Source of the DNA: Cyclospora cayetanensis
Lineage: Eukaryota; Apicomplexa; Conoidasida; Eucoccidiorida; Eimeriidae
Direction: 5' to 3'
Assembly: GCF_002999335.1 (NCBI RefSeq)
Contig: NW_020312579.1
Span: 1-64,000 of the forward strand
Length of the DNA stretch: 64,000 nucleotides
The notes under the pieces are model-generated. The model was not told the origin of the DNA and searched no databases. It saw only the letters and a program-made list of their open reading frames with translations. Positions within the stretch are counted from its first letter, which is position 1. Every line of letters starts with the position of its first letter. Below are positions 1-13,032 of this stretch, piece by piece. The position numbers were made by a program, and so were the translations under genes.

Positions 1-4
<4 letters not shown>

Positions 5-35
<31 letters not shown>

Positions 36-62
36 CACACAGACACACACACACACACACAG
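5..62. repeat. (CA)n microsatellite at the left edge
   Basis: Almost pure CA dinucleotide repeat, interrupted by a few TAGACA/CAGACA variants. No coding sense. Confidence 0.9.
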
Positions 63-806
63 ATATGCATACACACAGGCGAGGGAGAAACGCTAGAATG
101 CAGCAGCTGTTTTTTACTGAATTCCGCCTTTAAGAAGCAAGACACTTGAGGAAGCTAAAACGAAGTACAAGGACAATGAAGCGAGAAAAAGAGAGTAGCG
201 CGAGATAAGCGGGTGTAAGGAAGAGAACACATTGTGTGTGGCAAGCATATCGTCACAGGTAGGGCAATGGCAGTGAGAACAAACCAGCCCGAAGGGAGAG
301 AGAACCTTAAAGATGAATCCATCCGCTTACATGCGTGAGGAGCAATAGCAATGGTATCCACGGGCTTGTTAACACCCTTGACATAGTCTACAAACAGCTC
401 ATTTGTCTGCAGGGACGGCTGCTGAAAAAGCAAGTGCCCACACCATGGTAGCAGCTTTCTACGACTCTCCAGAAGGGTTCGCACTTTCGGAAAAGAAGAC
501 GCACAGAAGCCCTCCTTTTAACAAGAGTGGCTTAGCATGCTGGCCACCACAAATTGTATATGGTGGAAAAATTGAAATGGAGCGCATGGGGAAAGGGGCA
601 GAAGGAGAGCAGAGGGAGATGCTAGACGGACGGAGGACCCGTGAAGATGCACGCTGACGGCGCTGCACTAATCCATTTGAGTTGAGGAAGTCTTTTTTCG
701 TATGATTCATCAGAAACAGGTCGATCAGTAACTTCTAGTGCACAGCTTGGTAGTGCAAGTTACTGTTGTGAGTCTGAGATTAAAGGTTGCGAGAGGGTTA
801 GTCACC
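63..806. other. No gene recognised
   Basis: Only short open frames, overlapping on opposite strands and without recognisable protein motifs. I see no tRNA or conserved element here. Confidence 0.5.
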
Positions 807-1076
807 TCAGTTCACCTTATTTTCTGCAGCGTGTCTGTGGCTGTCTGCTGAGGAAGTGCAAGCTTTAGGGCGCGATTTTAGATTCTTGGGCTTGACCTTT
901 TTGTGCTCTGCACCTCCTCTCTGACGCTGAGCTTTGTTTTCCACAGTGTCTTCCGCATAGCTATCACATTTCCTTGCCGTCCCCAGGGTTGAATGTCTCA
1001 CGACTAAACACAGCACTAACCCTCCAATCAGAGACAAGAAGCTCAGAAAGATGACAGCAAGCCCCGGTGCCTCCAT
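807..1076 (-). CDS. possible small single-pass membrane protein (hypothetical, weak)
   Basis: An ATG-initiated frame of 89 codons. A hydrophobic stretch at about residues 5-26 (starting GLAVIFLSFLSLIGG) is followed by a basic, polar tail rich in Lys, Arg and Gln. This is the pattern of a signal anchor with a cytosolic tail. I recognise no family. The frame could equally be an exon of a larger minus-strand gene or a chance ORF, since it is short and has no neighbour to support it. Confidence 0.2.
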   Translation of the reverse strand: MEAPGLAVIFLSFLSLIGGLVLCLVVRHSTLGTARKCDSYAEDTVENKAQRQRGGAEHKKVKPKNLKSRPKACTSSADSHRHAAENKVN

Positions 1077-4000
1077 CTTCTATGTCTCTGCTCGCTGCAT
1101 TCCCTCGTTCTCGCCTCGCAGTACGCGCAGAAGGACTTGCCAAGACAGCTCGTGAAACGTCTGTAATGTAGTCGTTGCGCTAAAAAGTGTTGAGCTGATG
1201 CACGATTAGAGCAGCAATAAATCCGAAATCCCTTCCTCGTGTTCCCGATAGTGAAGAGTTTCCAAGAGAGCAGCTCTTCTGTCCAGGAAAGTAAGGCCGA
1301 ACGAATCCGCACACGGTCGAGGACCTTTTCTGTATTACTTGTTTTTCTGATCGCACCAGAAAGGGATGGGGGAGGGCGAATGTATATAAAGAAACGATTT
1401 GTAGGCACCAGCAAGCGTATTTCCACTAGGATTGTGAGCGTTCGTAGCCGCTGGCAGCCACGGGCTTGTCATCCCATGCACGCTGGCTGGCCTAATGCAA
1501 TACACTACGAAGTCTCGCACTCCATTTGAATCATAGGACCTGAATTCGGGTGAAATCAGACCGGCAGAACCCATTTTAGGGGGCTACAGGGGCTTCTTTC
1601 CGCCTCTTAACAATTAGCTCTTGGCTCTTTGCTTCACTGTTTTCGGTGTCTAGGGCTTTTAGGGACTAGTCCTTACGAAACGGGTGCTAGGCGTATTGTC
1701 GTCCGAAAACTTTTTTGCAGTGTAAGTCCCCTTTAGGTGCTCTTCATTTATGCGTGTCGCTCCTTAGCGTCGCCTTTTTCCGGGGCATCGGTGCATGGAG
1801 GCTTGATATCGAGCTGTAATAAAAACCATAAATGCCCTAAAGGCGCTCTGCGTGTTTGTCTGAAGCTCCCAGGAGAGTGGCTAAATACTGATCCAGCCGC
1901 ATACAATCACTGAGCAACCGTTTATTTCCCCACGCCATACCAAGTAGGGCCGAGTTTTCTCGCTACCGTCACATGGATGGAGATACAACTCCTCCTTAGT
2001 ATCTTCTGCGAATAATCGGGCAACAGGCTAGCAGCTGCAGGTTGCCTACGATTAAGCAACTTGCTACAGGTCATCCCTCCCGCCAATACGGTGCCGATGC
2101 AAGAGTCCCTTCCTTCCCCTCAAAACCCACCGGCGTCAAACCTTCGTCTTCTCTTCCAATTTCTGCACTTCCTCCTTCACCCTCTCGGGATCCGACGACA
2201 TCCTTTTCCCTAGTGATAATTCGTTGTAGCTCAGCACCTGGAAGAAGGGAGGCACGTCAAACCAGACTCAATACAAACTTCACAGAAAGTAGTTGAGTGG
2301 CTTTCCAAAAGAGCCTTCACCTTCCCCTGCCCATATCCCCCATAGTGCCAATATGAGGGGAGAGGGACAGTAAGGACGCTTTTTGCTGCAGCTTTCAAGT
2401 GCTCCAAGCGTTCACAGCTAGTTGCACATTGCATATTGGACAAACACACACAAAACTGGGTCTAGTTATTTCTCTAACCCGGTTCTGCAATGGGCAAGAT
2501 ATACGAAGGGATAAACCAAATGGTCAAGTCTTCAAAGCTAGTCCTCAGATGTAGCGAGCAGTAGTGTAGCTTGGCCAGCTACATTTCTTATAAATCCTCT
2601 GGGGGAATCTTTGATGACTCTGGCTTTCCGGTTAGGGGCTTTTGGGGATAATACTAGATGAGTGGATCAGAATTCGTCTTGAAATCCAAAAGAAAAATGG
2701 AGCCGAATGGGTGTATGGGAAGACGATCTGAACTGAATTTTGCAGATAAACACCTGAACAATTAGTAGAGTCGAAACTTTCTCCACTTACCGTTGCTTGG
2801 AGTATTAGGTATTGCTGCAGATGGCTACAGCACTGCCAAACTATGACGTACTTACCCTCGTCGGCCATGCATCCTGAAAGGCAAGGGCCTGAAGCTGCAC
2901 CATAGGCTAGCTGCTAAACACGGTAACAGCTCAATGGAAACTACTGGATTTGTCGTGATGTATTGTGGATTTTAGGCGTTCAAAGTTTTGGTTCCATGAG
3001 GCGGATGTTCTTCACTTGCAGTCTTTCACACCGATACTTAACTGCCTGGGATTAAGCTCATCGGCGATACTTCAAACTATCCAGCGCAGATTGTGTAGCA
3101 CTGGCACTGAAAATAGCTCCTCGTTGAGGAGGCGGGTAAGTTTTACGACGCATGCGCTCCGCATGTTGGGGCTCACGGATTTCATAGGACAGCCTCTTGC
3201 TCAATGCATCGGACGCGTGCAAGGCCGATAGGACAACTGGCATTTTTACGGCGGAGCTTACCGCCTCCCATGGCATAGGCATCACAAGAGCAGGGGATGT
3301 TGAGTGCTGAAGAGAAGGAACAATAACCTGCTCTGCGGGCACTGCAGAGTGATGTTTACATCCACTGAATACACCGCATGTCTCACAGCTTCTTGGAGCC
3401 TTGAGCTTCATTTCTCGAGCGCTATGTATGTTAAGAAAGGCAGTGGAAGTTTTCAATGCCCTCACGCGCGAGTTGTCAAAACTTGCACCAGAAGCCACAC
3501 TGCCTAACGGTCCGGTCCTGAGTAAGCCCGAAGCTATGGCGTCCGAAAGGATTTACTTATCATGGGGAAGGGGAGCCAGTACCCCCAATTAGACTAGGAG
3601 AATTTCAGGCCTTCACCGGCTACGGACGCCGATCTTTTCCAAAGCAGCGGAACCTCTCGACACTTGTACTAACAATCAATCCCTTTTCATTATAAAGGCA
3701 TTACCTGTCAGATAAGCCTTAGAAAATACCGGCTGTGGAGCCGACATTGCCACCGCATTGCAAGTCGCAACGCCATACACCAGAGGCCGTAGAACAATGC
3801 TCACGACATCCCAAGGAAAACATAGCTGCTTATTTGTCAGTTTTCACGCTCAATGCTCGTTGTTCCCTTACTGCTAGCGGATTATGGAAGGGCAGTAGCT
3901 TCAAAGGCAAGATCCTTCTTGGGTTTCTAGTTTCTCATTGTTTCCTTGTTGAAATTTGAATGGCATGATTGTGAACTTGCCAGTTCCACTCGGCTGAGCT

Positions 4001-5403
4001 GCTCATTTTGAGCTTCCAGCTCACCAAGCTCAGCTGTTTTTCTTCCTCTTTGTAGTTCAAGGCCTTGTGGTACCAGGGCGAGATAGGGAAAATTACTTCG
4101 TCCCGTAAGCAAAGACAAACTTGCCTCTGGGCACTTCGACTTACCTTGAGGTTGTCTGCTCCCTCGTGATATCCAGGGAGACACGGTAGTTTATTTTCTC
4201 CTGTTAAAATTTGCAGAGCCCATCTTAGCGGAGCAATACCTACTGCGGATCATGAAGTTCAACCTTTGTGGGTTTTGCTATGGATGATATCTATAGCGAA
4301 CTGAGCTACATTGGGCATTTTCTACTACACTAGTAATAGCTTATAGCAGAATATCGAAAAATGACTACTTGATTTGGTTGTTCGCATATTTTATTATTAC
4401 ACTAATACTTTTAGGTAGATACAATAAGACCCAATGTTGTACGCGTATGAGCTAGATGCCACGAGCAATCAGTTTTGAATGCTCGGTGTTTTGAGGGTGC
4501 GCGTTGATGCACGCTCAAAATACCTCGCCTCTCGTGTCAGAGCTCCTAGGTTCACGGGCAAGGGAGAAAAGCATCTCTTTCGGAGAGTGACTAAGTGATT
4601 TCCTCTCAAGCTAATAGTTAGTCTGGAGTTGAGCGTCTTCCTAGGAAGACCTTGTTTGGAGCCCTACAATTTCAAAGGTTAGCGCAAGAGTATATATGCA
4701 GCATACACAATGACTTTCAGCACGTTAGGAAGAGGGCGAAGAAATGAATGCACCTTTCCTACATGGATTTCGATACAGGACCCGGCAACACGAACCATGG
4801 TCAAATCAGCCAGAGAGAGCTCGTTCTTGCTTTACCAAGTAAGCTGCTCCTCCTGTTTATCCTAAGGCCTCACGTTTATTCAGGGATATAGGGGAAGAAG
4901 AGAACCGTCGGATCTAGCCAGCTGCACCCGTAGAGCTATCAAGGCTACTTATCTAGATATTCAACCCCGCATATATCTCGACCATGGAAACATACGCATT
5001 CCACGCAACAACGACACGACGTCAGCAACAGTGAAGCGAATCTGGCAGAGAGACATACATTGATTGCTAGGCGAAGAAGCAGCCCTTAGCATGAACTAGG
5101 TTGCGTCGATGCGAGAGAGCCGACGGTGGACTACAAAAGGAACGAGAAGAAACAAAGAAAGGACCATGACAGAAGAAACGTTCAAAACACGCCATTTCAG
5201 CACTCAAAGGTTGAGCGTGCACATTTTGACATGGCCTCTCAGAGCATTTGCAGGCATTGGGCTGCGCGCCGACTGCCTCTGTGGCAGCGGTCTTGTGTGA
5301 TACTTCCTCTACGCGCTGAATCTTCGACCTTTTGCATCTCATTAGTATAACAAACAAGCTCATATACTGTTCCCCGCTAAAGCAATACAATAACCGCTCA
5401 CGA
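1077..5403. other. Gene-poor stretch
   Basis: About 4.3 kb with balanced base composition, no triplet-repeat runs and only short unrelated open frames. A TTTAGGG-like heptamer occurs near 1650 inside a GGGCTTTTAGGG context, but as a single copy. Nothing else is supported. Confidence 0.5.
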
Positions 5404-5623
5404 TTATTTTGCGAGCTCATTGTTACTAGATTTCTGCAGTTTATCTGGAGAATCCTCTACCGACGCCGCGGGGCTGGACCGTCGGGCGAATCCGTCGTTT
5501 CTCGAGACTTTGGGAGAAGACTTGCTCTCTTCCACCAAAGCTACGTGGTTTTTGGTGTTTAGATGGAGGAAGGAGGAACCGGATGTGCGAACCTGAGTGG
5601 TCGCATGGGCCCCTTGATGCTGC

Positions 5624-6075
5624 TTACTTCCCGTCCGAGCATCTGTCCTCTGCACAGCAGAGCTTGCCTGCTCCATGACGGTGTGCTGCAAATGACCTCA
5701 TGGCCTTCCTCCCATCCTCTCTCTTTTCTCGATTTGCCGCTGCGAGAGCTGCCCTCTCCACCGCACCCACAGAAGCAGCCACTGCGACTGCTGTAGGAAC
5801 ACTTCGTTGCCTTGCCTCATCGCACTGGCCAGGCCCACGCAGACAGAGGCCTAGGAAGCCTTCAGGCAGACTCGGTAGACTGGGTGTCATTGCCGTCTCG
5901 CTGTAAGGAACATTGTTTCTCTCTTTCTTGAGGCAGGAGCGGCCCTCATGGCATCCCACCTGGGGTCTCTGTCCGCGGCAGCAGTTGCATCTGCTGCTAA
6001 AAGAGCTACGGGAACGAAATTTGCCGGCACTGCTGCATGCTCATCCGTCACCCCGTTCTGGTCGTGGCTGGCCAT
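5624..6075 (-). CDS. hypothetical protein, two exons (weak)
   Basis: The ATG at 6075 opens a frame whose Ala/Asp-rich N-terminus begins MASHDQNGVTDEHAAV. A CAG|GTGGGA donor after 5960 and a TTACAG acceptor before 5900 join in phase (2+1 nt). The second exon is Ala/Arg-rich and includes PSLPSLPEGFLGL. It runs to a stop at 5624, giving about 130 aa. An adjoining open frame (5404-5691, Ser/Lys-rich) looks coding by composition and may be a further exon that I could not connect in phase. I recognise no family. The splice model rests on signals alone. Confidence 0.3.
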
Positions 6076-6098
6076 TAAAAGTCCCCTCCCGAGTTTTG

Positions 6099-6139
6099 TG
6101 GGGGCCCCCACTGGGCTCCTTGGGGGGCCCCAGTGGGGG
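6099..6139. repeat. G/C palindrome pair (GGGGGCCCCC-type element)
   Basis: Two GGGGCCCC cores about 25 bp apart. CCCCCACTGGG and its reverse complement CCCAGTGGGGG flank the interval, so the element can fold into a hairpin. The same kind of element recurs through the window (see findings). Confidence 0.7.
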
Positions 6140-6737
6140 TGGCGCATGTTTGCGAATAGGACTTGGCAGACAAACAAGCGAAGGAGAACGTACAGAACAA
6201 GGAGAAAACGTTACATCAGAAAAGGGGAAACTCTGTACAGAGTCACTTGAAAAGTACAACTTGTGGGGCTGTGGTGTATTGGCAGCAGCTGTGTGCCCGC
6301 GTGCACATGTATTATAGGTTACACAGCTTTATCTGAGTGTTCGCCTTTTCTCCAAGAGCTCGCTGGCTTATCTCAAGTCTGCTAGGCGGGCTGCTTGCTG
6401 GTTACTTCCAGCCCCTTGACTGCACTGTACACCGGAGTGAAGTTTCACTCAGCACTAAGAAACCCAATTCGCATCATTCGTGCCAGAGGCTAGCAGCTGC
6501 CACCCAAGAACGTCTCACAGGACCCCTATACGTTTGTACGCGGGATTCTGGATCGAATGTGGATGGCCGGAGCTCGATGCGTGTTTCTTGGGGGCAAGAT
6601 AGCTATTCGAGAGAATGAGGTACCCTACTGACTCGGTGTGAAGCTGGTGTCGATGCACGATTGCACCGAAACGACGGGGAGGACTACACCAGGAGTCATG
6701 AAAGAAGAAAGGGTTTGGGGAACTAAGGGCTTTGGTT

Positions 6738-8782
6738 CTAGTGATAAGGCGAGGGCCACTTTCTGTTTATAAAGCCCTTGTTATGTGGGAATGAGGGCTG
6801 TCTGTCGGGGTGGTGTATGTACACCTGAGCGCCGATTTCTTTCGCCGTTTGGCTCTTGATTCTGCTCCTTGCCAGCCGGTCAAGGAACGACAGCCTCTTC
6901 CTCTTGAACAAGGGATCAATGAACCGGTGGGACGTTCTGTAGTAGCTAGCCAGTTTCGCGTCGCTCTCAATCTCGCTCTGCAATTCCTCCTGCGCAGCTG
7001 CTTGTCTCCTTTCCCGCTGCCTCGTTTGGCTCTCCGTCTCTGCTGGGGCCAAACCCACCGAATGCACAGTCACACCCGGAGGCCCTAATAAACCCAGTGC
7101 GTGCTGATCCAAAGATGGAGGCTGCCTCCTTGACTCCTGTGTTCTGGGCGATAAGCCTCCCTTCGCCTCTCTGCCTTCCTGCTGCTGCCGAGAAGAGGCA
7201 GCAGCAGGGTGCCCTTCTGCCGCTTCTGCCAAACGGGAGACAAGCCGAATGCGGGCCAAGAGCGCCTTGTCTCTACCTTCGTTCCCTGCCGCCCTCATCG
7301 CTTCCGTTTGCTCATTCGCGCTTTCTAACATCCGCACGAGTGCCCCCTTCGCCGCAGCTGCGTCACTTACGGCCCCTGAAGCGCACAGTACACCACGGCC
7401 CAAAGAGTCGCTAAACTTCGGGGTTGCCTCGCTGCAGAGAGAACACCCTTTGAGCGCGAAGACACCCAATAAGAGATTCGCGTTACAGTAACCTGCTGCA
7501 TGCGCCCAGGGTGCGAGAAAGAACGAAAAAAGCCTCCCTAAAGGGCCAGGGGACTACCAACAGACAAAAAGCGGGGAGCACACATGTAGTCACAAATAGG
7601 CAACCTCGCAGTGCCACGCGCACTGGAGAAAGACCCACAAACACGGGCAGAGGGAACAAAGGCGCAAAAGCAACACGGCGAATAAGAGATGCTGGGCAAG
7701 AGGCTGTGAATACAGAACCTGCCAGGAAGGCTCGGGAAGACAAGCACGCAAGGAGGCCACCAACAAACGCTCAGTTCTAGGAAAGCAATGAGATGAAAAG
7801 CAGGCGGGCGAGCCAGCAGGAAGGAAATGTAAAGAGGCACATCTCAGAGAACACAAGAAATGCGTGAGTGCGCGCGCAAAATGACGCAAAGTGTTTCCGC
7901 CTCACTCGTTCGGCCGGTGGACTTGCGGCTGCATATAGCGGCCGGTAGCACTAGAACGTCTTTAGTCGCAAGATACAACAAAGAAGAAGCTAGCGAGGGC
8001 GTTAGTTTTTCACCCAACAAACGCTGAAGCAGCTCCTGCAGCTGAGACAGCGAGCTGAAAATGTATATACACACACATACATGTATGCATATATATATAC
8101 ATACGTACACCCACGTTTATGCACACACACCCACAGATACACATACACATACACAGATACACATACACAAATCCCAAACCTTACAAGGTTCAGAAAGTGC
8201 GTATGCGTGTCAATATATGTAACTGTACTGGACCCTCGACGACCAGAGCCTTTTATTGGGGCGTATATATATATATATATCTTTTATGATATCGGCTTTC
8301 AGAATTACCTGCATTGCGTTTTTGCTTCTTTTAAGATGTCGCTGAAAAGTTTTTCGCCGCCTTCCTGCTGCGAAGTCGCCTCCACCAGAGCGAGAACTGC
8401 ACAGACACCATCAGAAACGCCAATCTTGTAGATTCTACATTAAAAGGTCAGTTTCCATGTGTGGGTTCGAGGGTTCACTGAGACGACGGGGCAGGGGGCC
8501 TGCCAAGACTGGAAAGCGACACCTGAATTCGATTCTTGGAGGTGCGACGTATCCAAATCCTAGAGGTGATGAGCCTGTAGAAGCACTGAAAACTTACGAG
8601 TTTCTGCCTCAAGGCAGTCGGTCCAGCGCCACGGCTGCTCTTTTTGCCGCGAATCGCTGCTCAGCGGATCGTCCGAGAAGAGCGACTTGTAGAGCCTGCA
8701 GCGCAAGCCACAAACATGTGAAGCACCTTCGGTAGTAGCTTTGAGATTGCTTCCCCAAGCCGTCCGTCAAGAAGCCGTCCAT
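6738..8782 (-). CDS. hypothetical multi-exon protein
   Basis: I do not recognise this protein. Exons that join in phase are 8782-8727 (ATG start, MDGFLTDGLGKQSQSYYR), 8695-8598, 8396-8309 and a fourth starting at 8054. The fourth probably ends at an A|GTGAGG site at 7906. The last exon, 7431-6738, follows a CTCTGCAG acceptor. The link between the fourth and last exon does not fit in phase, so an exon or another boundary is missing, or these are two genes. The middle part reads as amphipathic helices (LQELLQRLLGEKLTPSL). The last 230 codons are Ala/Arg/Gln-rich and end in a basic, conserved-looking tail (PSFPHNKGFINRKWPSPYH) before the stop. It lies directly downstream of another minus-strand gene. 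A G/C-rich GGTGTATGTACACC palindrome lies inside the last exon at 6812-6825. Confidence 0.45.
8059..8172. repeat. CA/TA-rich simple sequence
   Basis: ACACATAC and ATACACAG units with an embedded (TA)n run. It lies in the intron between the third and fourth exons of the minus-strand hypothetical gene. A second (TA)n run lies at about 8263-8280. Confidence 0.8.
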
Positions 8783-8843
8783 GAATCATAATCGACGCTC
8801 CTGGGAAGCACAGGCTCAAGGGCTGATAGGACGAGCGGCGCTC

Positions 8844-9516
8844 TCACGCGTAAAGGTCTTGCAGCGTAGGATTCTCCCTGAGAAGCTCTGCATCCAACTG
8901 TGAAAGCAGGTGACGAACCGTCTTCTTTCTTTCGGTCAGGAGTGCCATCAAACGGGAGAGCGACAAAAGCGAGGGGTGTGTTGGCTTGGGTGCGTAGCGC
9001 AACGCCTGCGAAAAAATACACGCGACAAACTCTGGAGAGGGAAACGGCATACGTGTGTGTGCTGCGTAATGGAAGCGCTTGTGCTATGAGAAGCACCTCC
9101 TTTCGACTTTTGCAAACCCCACAGCCCAAACTGGAGTACTGGAACCGACGGTGAGCTGTACAGGCAACCTTGCCTCTGCTGCAGCTTCCTCCCGCAAGAG
9201 TCCTGAGGAGGATCCAGGCAGAAACAGCCAGAAACACCTTTGGGCGTCGATTCCTTACTTGCATTTGCAGGTATTGCTCCATATTGAAGCTTGGCAAGTC
9301 ATATTTGCTCGGCCAGTAGTACTCCTTCATCTCTTTTCCTTGGAGAGGCTTGAGCCACGCAGCCTCCCCCGGCATCCCCCTCGCATACCCAAAAAGCTGC
9401 TTACGTAACGCATGCACTCGTTTCTCGAGGTGCACGTACACCTCGGATTGCGCTGCCAGCTTTTTGAGGGTCGGGGGACCCCCAGCGGCCAGCGGCCGTA
9501 GGGGCGAAGGAGCCAT
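8844..9516 (-). CDS. hypothetical conserved-looking protein, two exons, about 139 aa
   Basis: Exon 1 runs from the ATG at 9516 to 9259 (donor CAA|GTAAGG). Exon 2 runs from 9005 (acceptor TTTTCGCAG) to the stop at 8844. Both are phase 0. The protein starts MAPSPLRPLAAGGPPTLKKL, then has a helical basic stretch (VHLEKRVHALRKQLFGYARG), a Trp/Tyr-rich segment (EYYWPSKYDLPSFNMEQYL) and a Leu-rich helical C-terminus ending LLRENPTLQDLYA. There is no signal peptide or membrane segment. The basic N-terminus and compact size would suit an organellar ribosomal or complex subunit, but that is inference. The open frame extends upstream of this ATG to a GTG codon, so the start is a choice of the first ATG. 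Confidence 0.5.
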
Positions 9517-9564
9517 TTTACTAAAAAACACCCATTTTCGGTTGGAGATTCTTGTTGATGCCAC

Positions 9565-12072
9565 CTTTATTAGTCCACGCTTCCACCGGGCTCGCCTAAA
9601 TGGCAGGATTCACGCGCGCCTTAACCCACCCTTGCATGCGCATGCATGACACGGGAGCGGACAATGGATCGGCGATGCACCAAGGAGGCACTCTTAATAG
9701 GCTATTTGTCATTTGACGTTAGTGTAGACGGGTAATAAAACAAAAAAGTCTGTCAACCCAAATTTCAGCACTTGTGTTACCGAAAAGGTGCCGATATGAT
9801 GTTTGTAAGGACCTACTTTTACCACCCATATCACTCATTCTACTAGGAAAGGCCATTGTTGCTTCGTATATGCATATATAGGCATATATCAGAAGAGGGG
9901 TACATCAGTATGAACGGGCTGCATGTAGCGAAGGGATGTGTGTGCTAAAGTGAAGCCAGAACAGTCAGACCGGGTTCCCACTTTACGTACATACATACCA
10001 AAATCCAAGGCTGAGATTTTCTGATGTATGTCTTTCTCAATAAATCGAAATTCAATCACAACGCTCACAGCTCCCATATTTGTCAGCGCACAAATTTTTT
10101 TGAATCAGCACTCAAAATTCCGCTGCATTCAAGACCCGCTGAAGCGAACTGTGCTACATTCTAACACGTTCGGCTACACTAGTTATCTGTACCCAAGAAT
10201 CAGCAAAGAATCCAATAATTTATTTGCGTGTCTGTGTGTCTTAAATATTACAAAGGACTGTTATTCAGATACGAGAAAATGTAATGCTGTGTGGGTGTGC
10301 GCTAGTTTATATGAGCAAGTACCTGTGAATCTTCGGAGTGCACAGAGGGTGCATCAACGCTTACTCCGGTTGATATTATCCCTTCGTGTCGGAATATTGA
10401 GGTAAACCGAAGGAAAGGAGGGTTGCTCTAATGAGAATACTCAATAGCTCTTTATCAAGTCAGTATTCAGTTTGGCGGTAAGCGTCTACCTATGGAGCCC
10501 TCAAGTGGATAGCTGCACGCATCAAGCTATCCTAGGACCCATTGCACAGCCTGCTACGTTTTACATCTTTGTTCCTTATGATTCAATAATGATAATTTTC
10601 TTTAGCCATTACACCGAAATGGTCTCAGACGAAGTTGTAGACACGGAGGCCTCCAGTTTTATGGATGCTGATCGCTGAGTATGAATTCATGTATGGTTAT
10701 GCCTCAAATGCGCCTAAAGTGCAAACATATTTGGTGCCAGGAATATAGTGAACAGGGTTTGTAACGCTGCATCTAATGTCTCCACATGCAGAGATTGCAT
10801 TCCAGAATGAAAAGAAGCTTTATAAAAAGCTGTAAATGTCTCTTTATAACGCGGCCGCAGTCTCTTGCTCCAGCATTCTAGAGCTATGAAGATAAGAGGA
10901 AAAGGATAGCCCAGGTATGCGTAGCTGCACCCTTCATGCATTTGAGCACAAAATACGTGGCATATAGTGCTCGAACGCAAACAAAATTTCGCCTTATGGT
11001 GTTCAGCTAACAGCCCTATCGAGTAGGTAAGGTGAACGAGCATACAACCCAATTATTGAATCCTCCACTACTCCGTAGCGAAGTATAAATGGTGTCCTAG
11101 AAATTGTAGCTCAGCTTGTGGAAAACTTCGTTCGAGCGAAGAGATGCGGTTATATGGGTTTAAGAAAGAAGCAAGTACGCGAAACACACACCAGTGGCCT
11201 TATTCGTAGCGTCTAAGCTCGTCAATCAGCTTGGAAGAAACCGAGCGTTTTAGCGCTCGTCCTGCAGCGTGCATGGGGGGACAATGAGAGCTGAAGAGGA
11301 AGGAAATATCTGTTGTTTCCAAAATGCTTTCTGCCACCCCACAGGATTCTGGAGTCTGACGAGAAAATATTGGTAGTGCAAGTGACTGCAGCATTCGAGA
11401 TCTCGGGTCATTCTCACGCGCTCGGCATGGAAAATTTATCCGTAGGCTAGGGTACGCATTCCCGTGGTGAAAAATGAGCTAACAAGCAGTACTCTGAAGT
11501 AATTAAATCCACAAAGAGCCATTTCAATCTGTCAATATTTAGGTAAAGCATAAATGAAAGTACTCAGTGTCGTAGAGACTGTTCAGAGGTAGCTTGGTGT
11601 GCTAGACAGAGTATGCAGTGCAGTACTGTGGGTACGCATAAGCGGCTGCAAACAGCCTCAGATAGGAGCCGATCATAAGGGTCCTGATGTCTACCAGGTT
11701 CCTTGGACGATGGGAATTATGGCCGAAGGAAGAAAACGCCCTTACATGTATAGGACTGTTATATCTGCTGTCCGCAAATGTCGCACTATAGGTCGAACAC
11801 GAAGAGTTGGCTGTTCCTCCAGCTCCAAGAATTTGGGGCTAATCGTGCATCCCGCTTACCCCCAACTGATGCACACACCTATTCATAGGCATAAGGGGCT
11901 CCTCTAGATGATGAGCAGCGGCAGAAACAGGGAGAAAAAAGAGACAGCAACAGGATGCCACGAGCATGCAGGATGCCATGAGGATGCTTTGCGGTATAAG
12001 TAGGGACTTGTCGGGAATAAAAGCAAGCAACCGAATAGTGTCAGCCGCGGCTGGAGAGCTTTCGGCCGCCGC
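9565..12072. other. Gene-poor stretch
   Basis: About 2.5 kb with only short, motif-free open frames on both strands, no triplet repeats and no spliced gene that I could assemble. Confidence 0.5.
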
Positions 12073-12144
12073 GGTTCTATGGTGTAGCGGTTAGCACTGC
12101 GGACTCTGAATCCGCCGACCTGGGTTCAAATCCCAGTAGGACCT
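12073..12144 (+). tRNA. tRNA-Gln (anticodon CTG)
   Basis: The sequence folds as a complete cloverleaf. The 7-bp acceptor pairs GGTTCTA with TAGGACC (one G-T). The D arm has GTGT/GCAC, the anticodon stem GCGGA/TCCGC with loop CTCTGAA (anticodon CTG), and the T arm CTGGG/CCCAG with loop TTCAAAT. The A and B box promoter elements are inside the gene, and a TTTT RNA polymerase III terminator starts at 12144. There is no intron. The CTG anticodon reads CAG, the codon most expanded in this genome's Gln runs. Confidence 0.95.
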
Positions 12145-13032
12145 TTTCGGAGACTACTTTGTGGGGCTACAGATTCGTCGTTTTTTCTTCGCTCTTGGTT
12201 CTGCGGTGTAGCTGCGTCATGGTCATTGTCGAATCGTCCAGTGAGAGTTGACGCGATATACTTGATACACAGCCACTAAGGACGCCCTATTACTAAAAGA
12301 TGTGCTATTAGACCTGCAGCTCGAAGGTCATTGACTTTGGAAAGGAGTGGAAGCATCTTTCATGCATAGATGTGAGGTTTCATGTCAACCGTATGCCTTG
12401 TGCTCACCAGCTGTAAGAAAGCTCCCAGGAAAATGATGCCTTTTTGTGCACAAAAAACGCAATGCAACAGCCATTTGCATTTTAATTGTGGTACCGATTC
12501 GAAATATCACAACAAATTTCAGTAAGCTATGGGCGGGAAATTGTGTTTCAATCTGGCCTGCGTAGATGGACTTGTATACCATATCAGAGTGCCTCCAGGC
12601 GCTGCTCACAGACCTGCAGCCAAACGCAAGCCCGCAACACCATTCCGAAGGGCCTAGCCCAAACTATCTCTGCGTGCTTATAATTAGCCCTTTAATAAAC
12701 TACTTAAGACCTTAAACTGTGGGGATTTGATTAGAGGCGTACCGAAACGCAAATCCCTAAACCGTCATGCTTCTCAAAACCCCCCGGGGTGACCGCTCGT
12801 CTGCATATCGATTGCACAGGAAAGGGGCCTACGTTTCCTCATCTTCGTTCCGCCTTGAGACTTTGCCATGCTTTCTAAGCAGAAGAAGCATAGCCGAATT
12901 CATTTGTTTGGCACTGTCAAAGACGGAGACAGCCCTTTGTGCTTGCCAGCTCAATGACGCAGCCCTCGAAGGGGACAGCTGTCTGGAAGAACAATAGTTG
13001 AGGCTCCAAAACTCGGCGTTTACGGGTCTACA
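12145..13032. other. No gene recognised
   Basis: Short open frames only. A 76-codon frame at 12767-12997 lies just upstream of the next gene but shows no motif. Confidence 0.45.
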
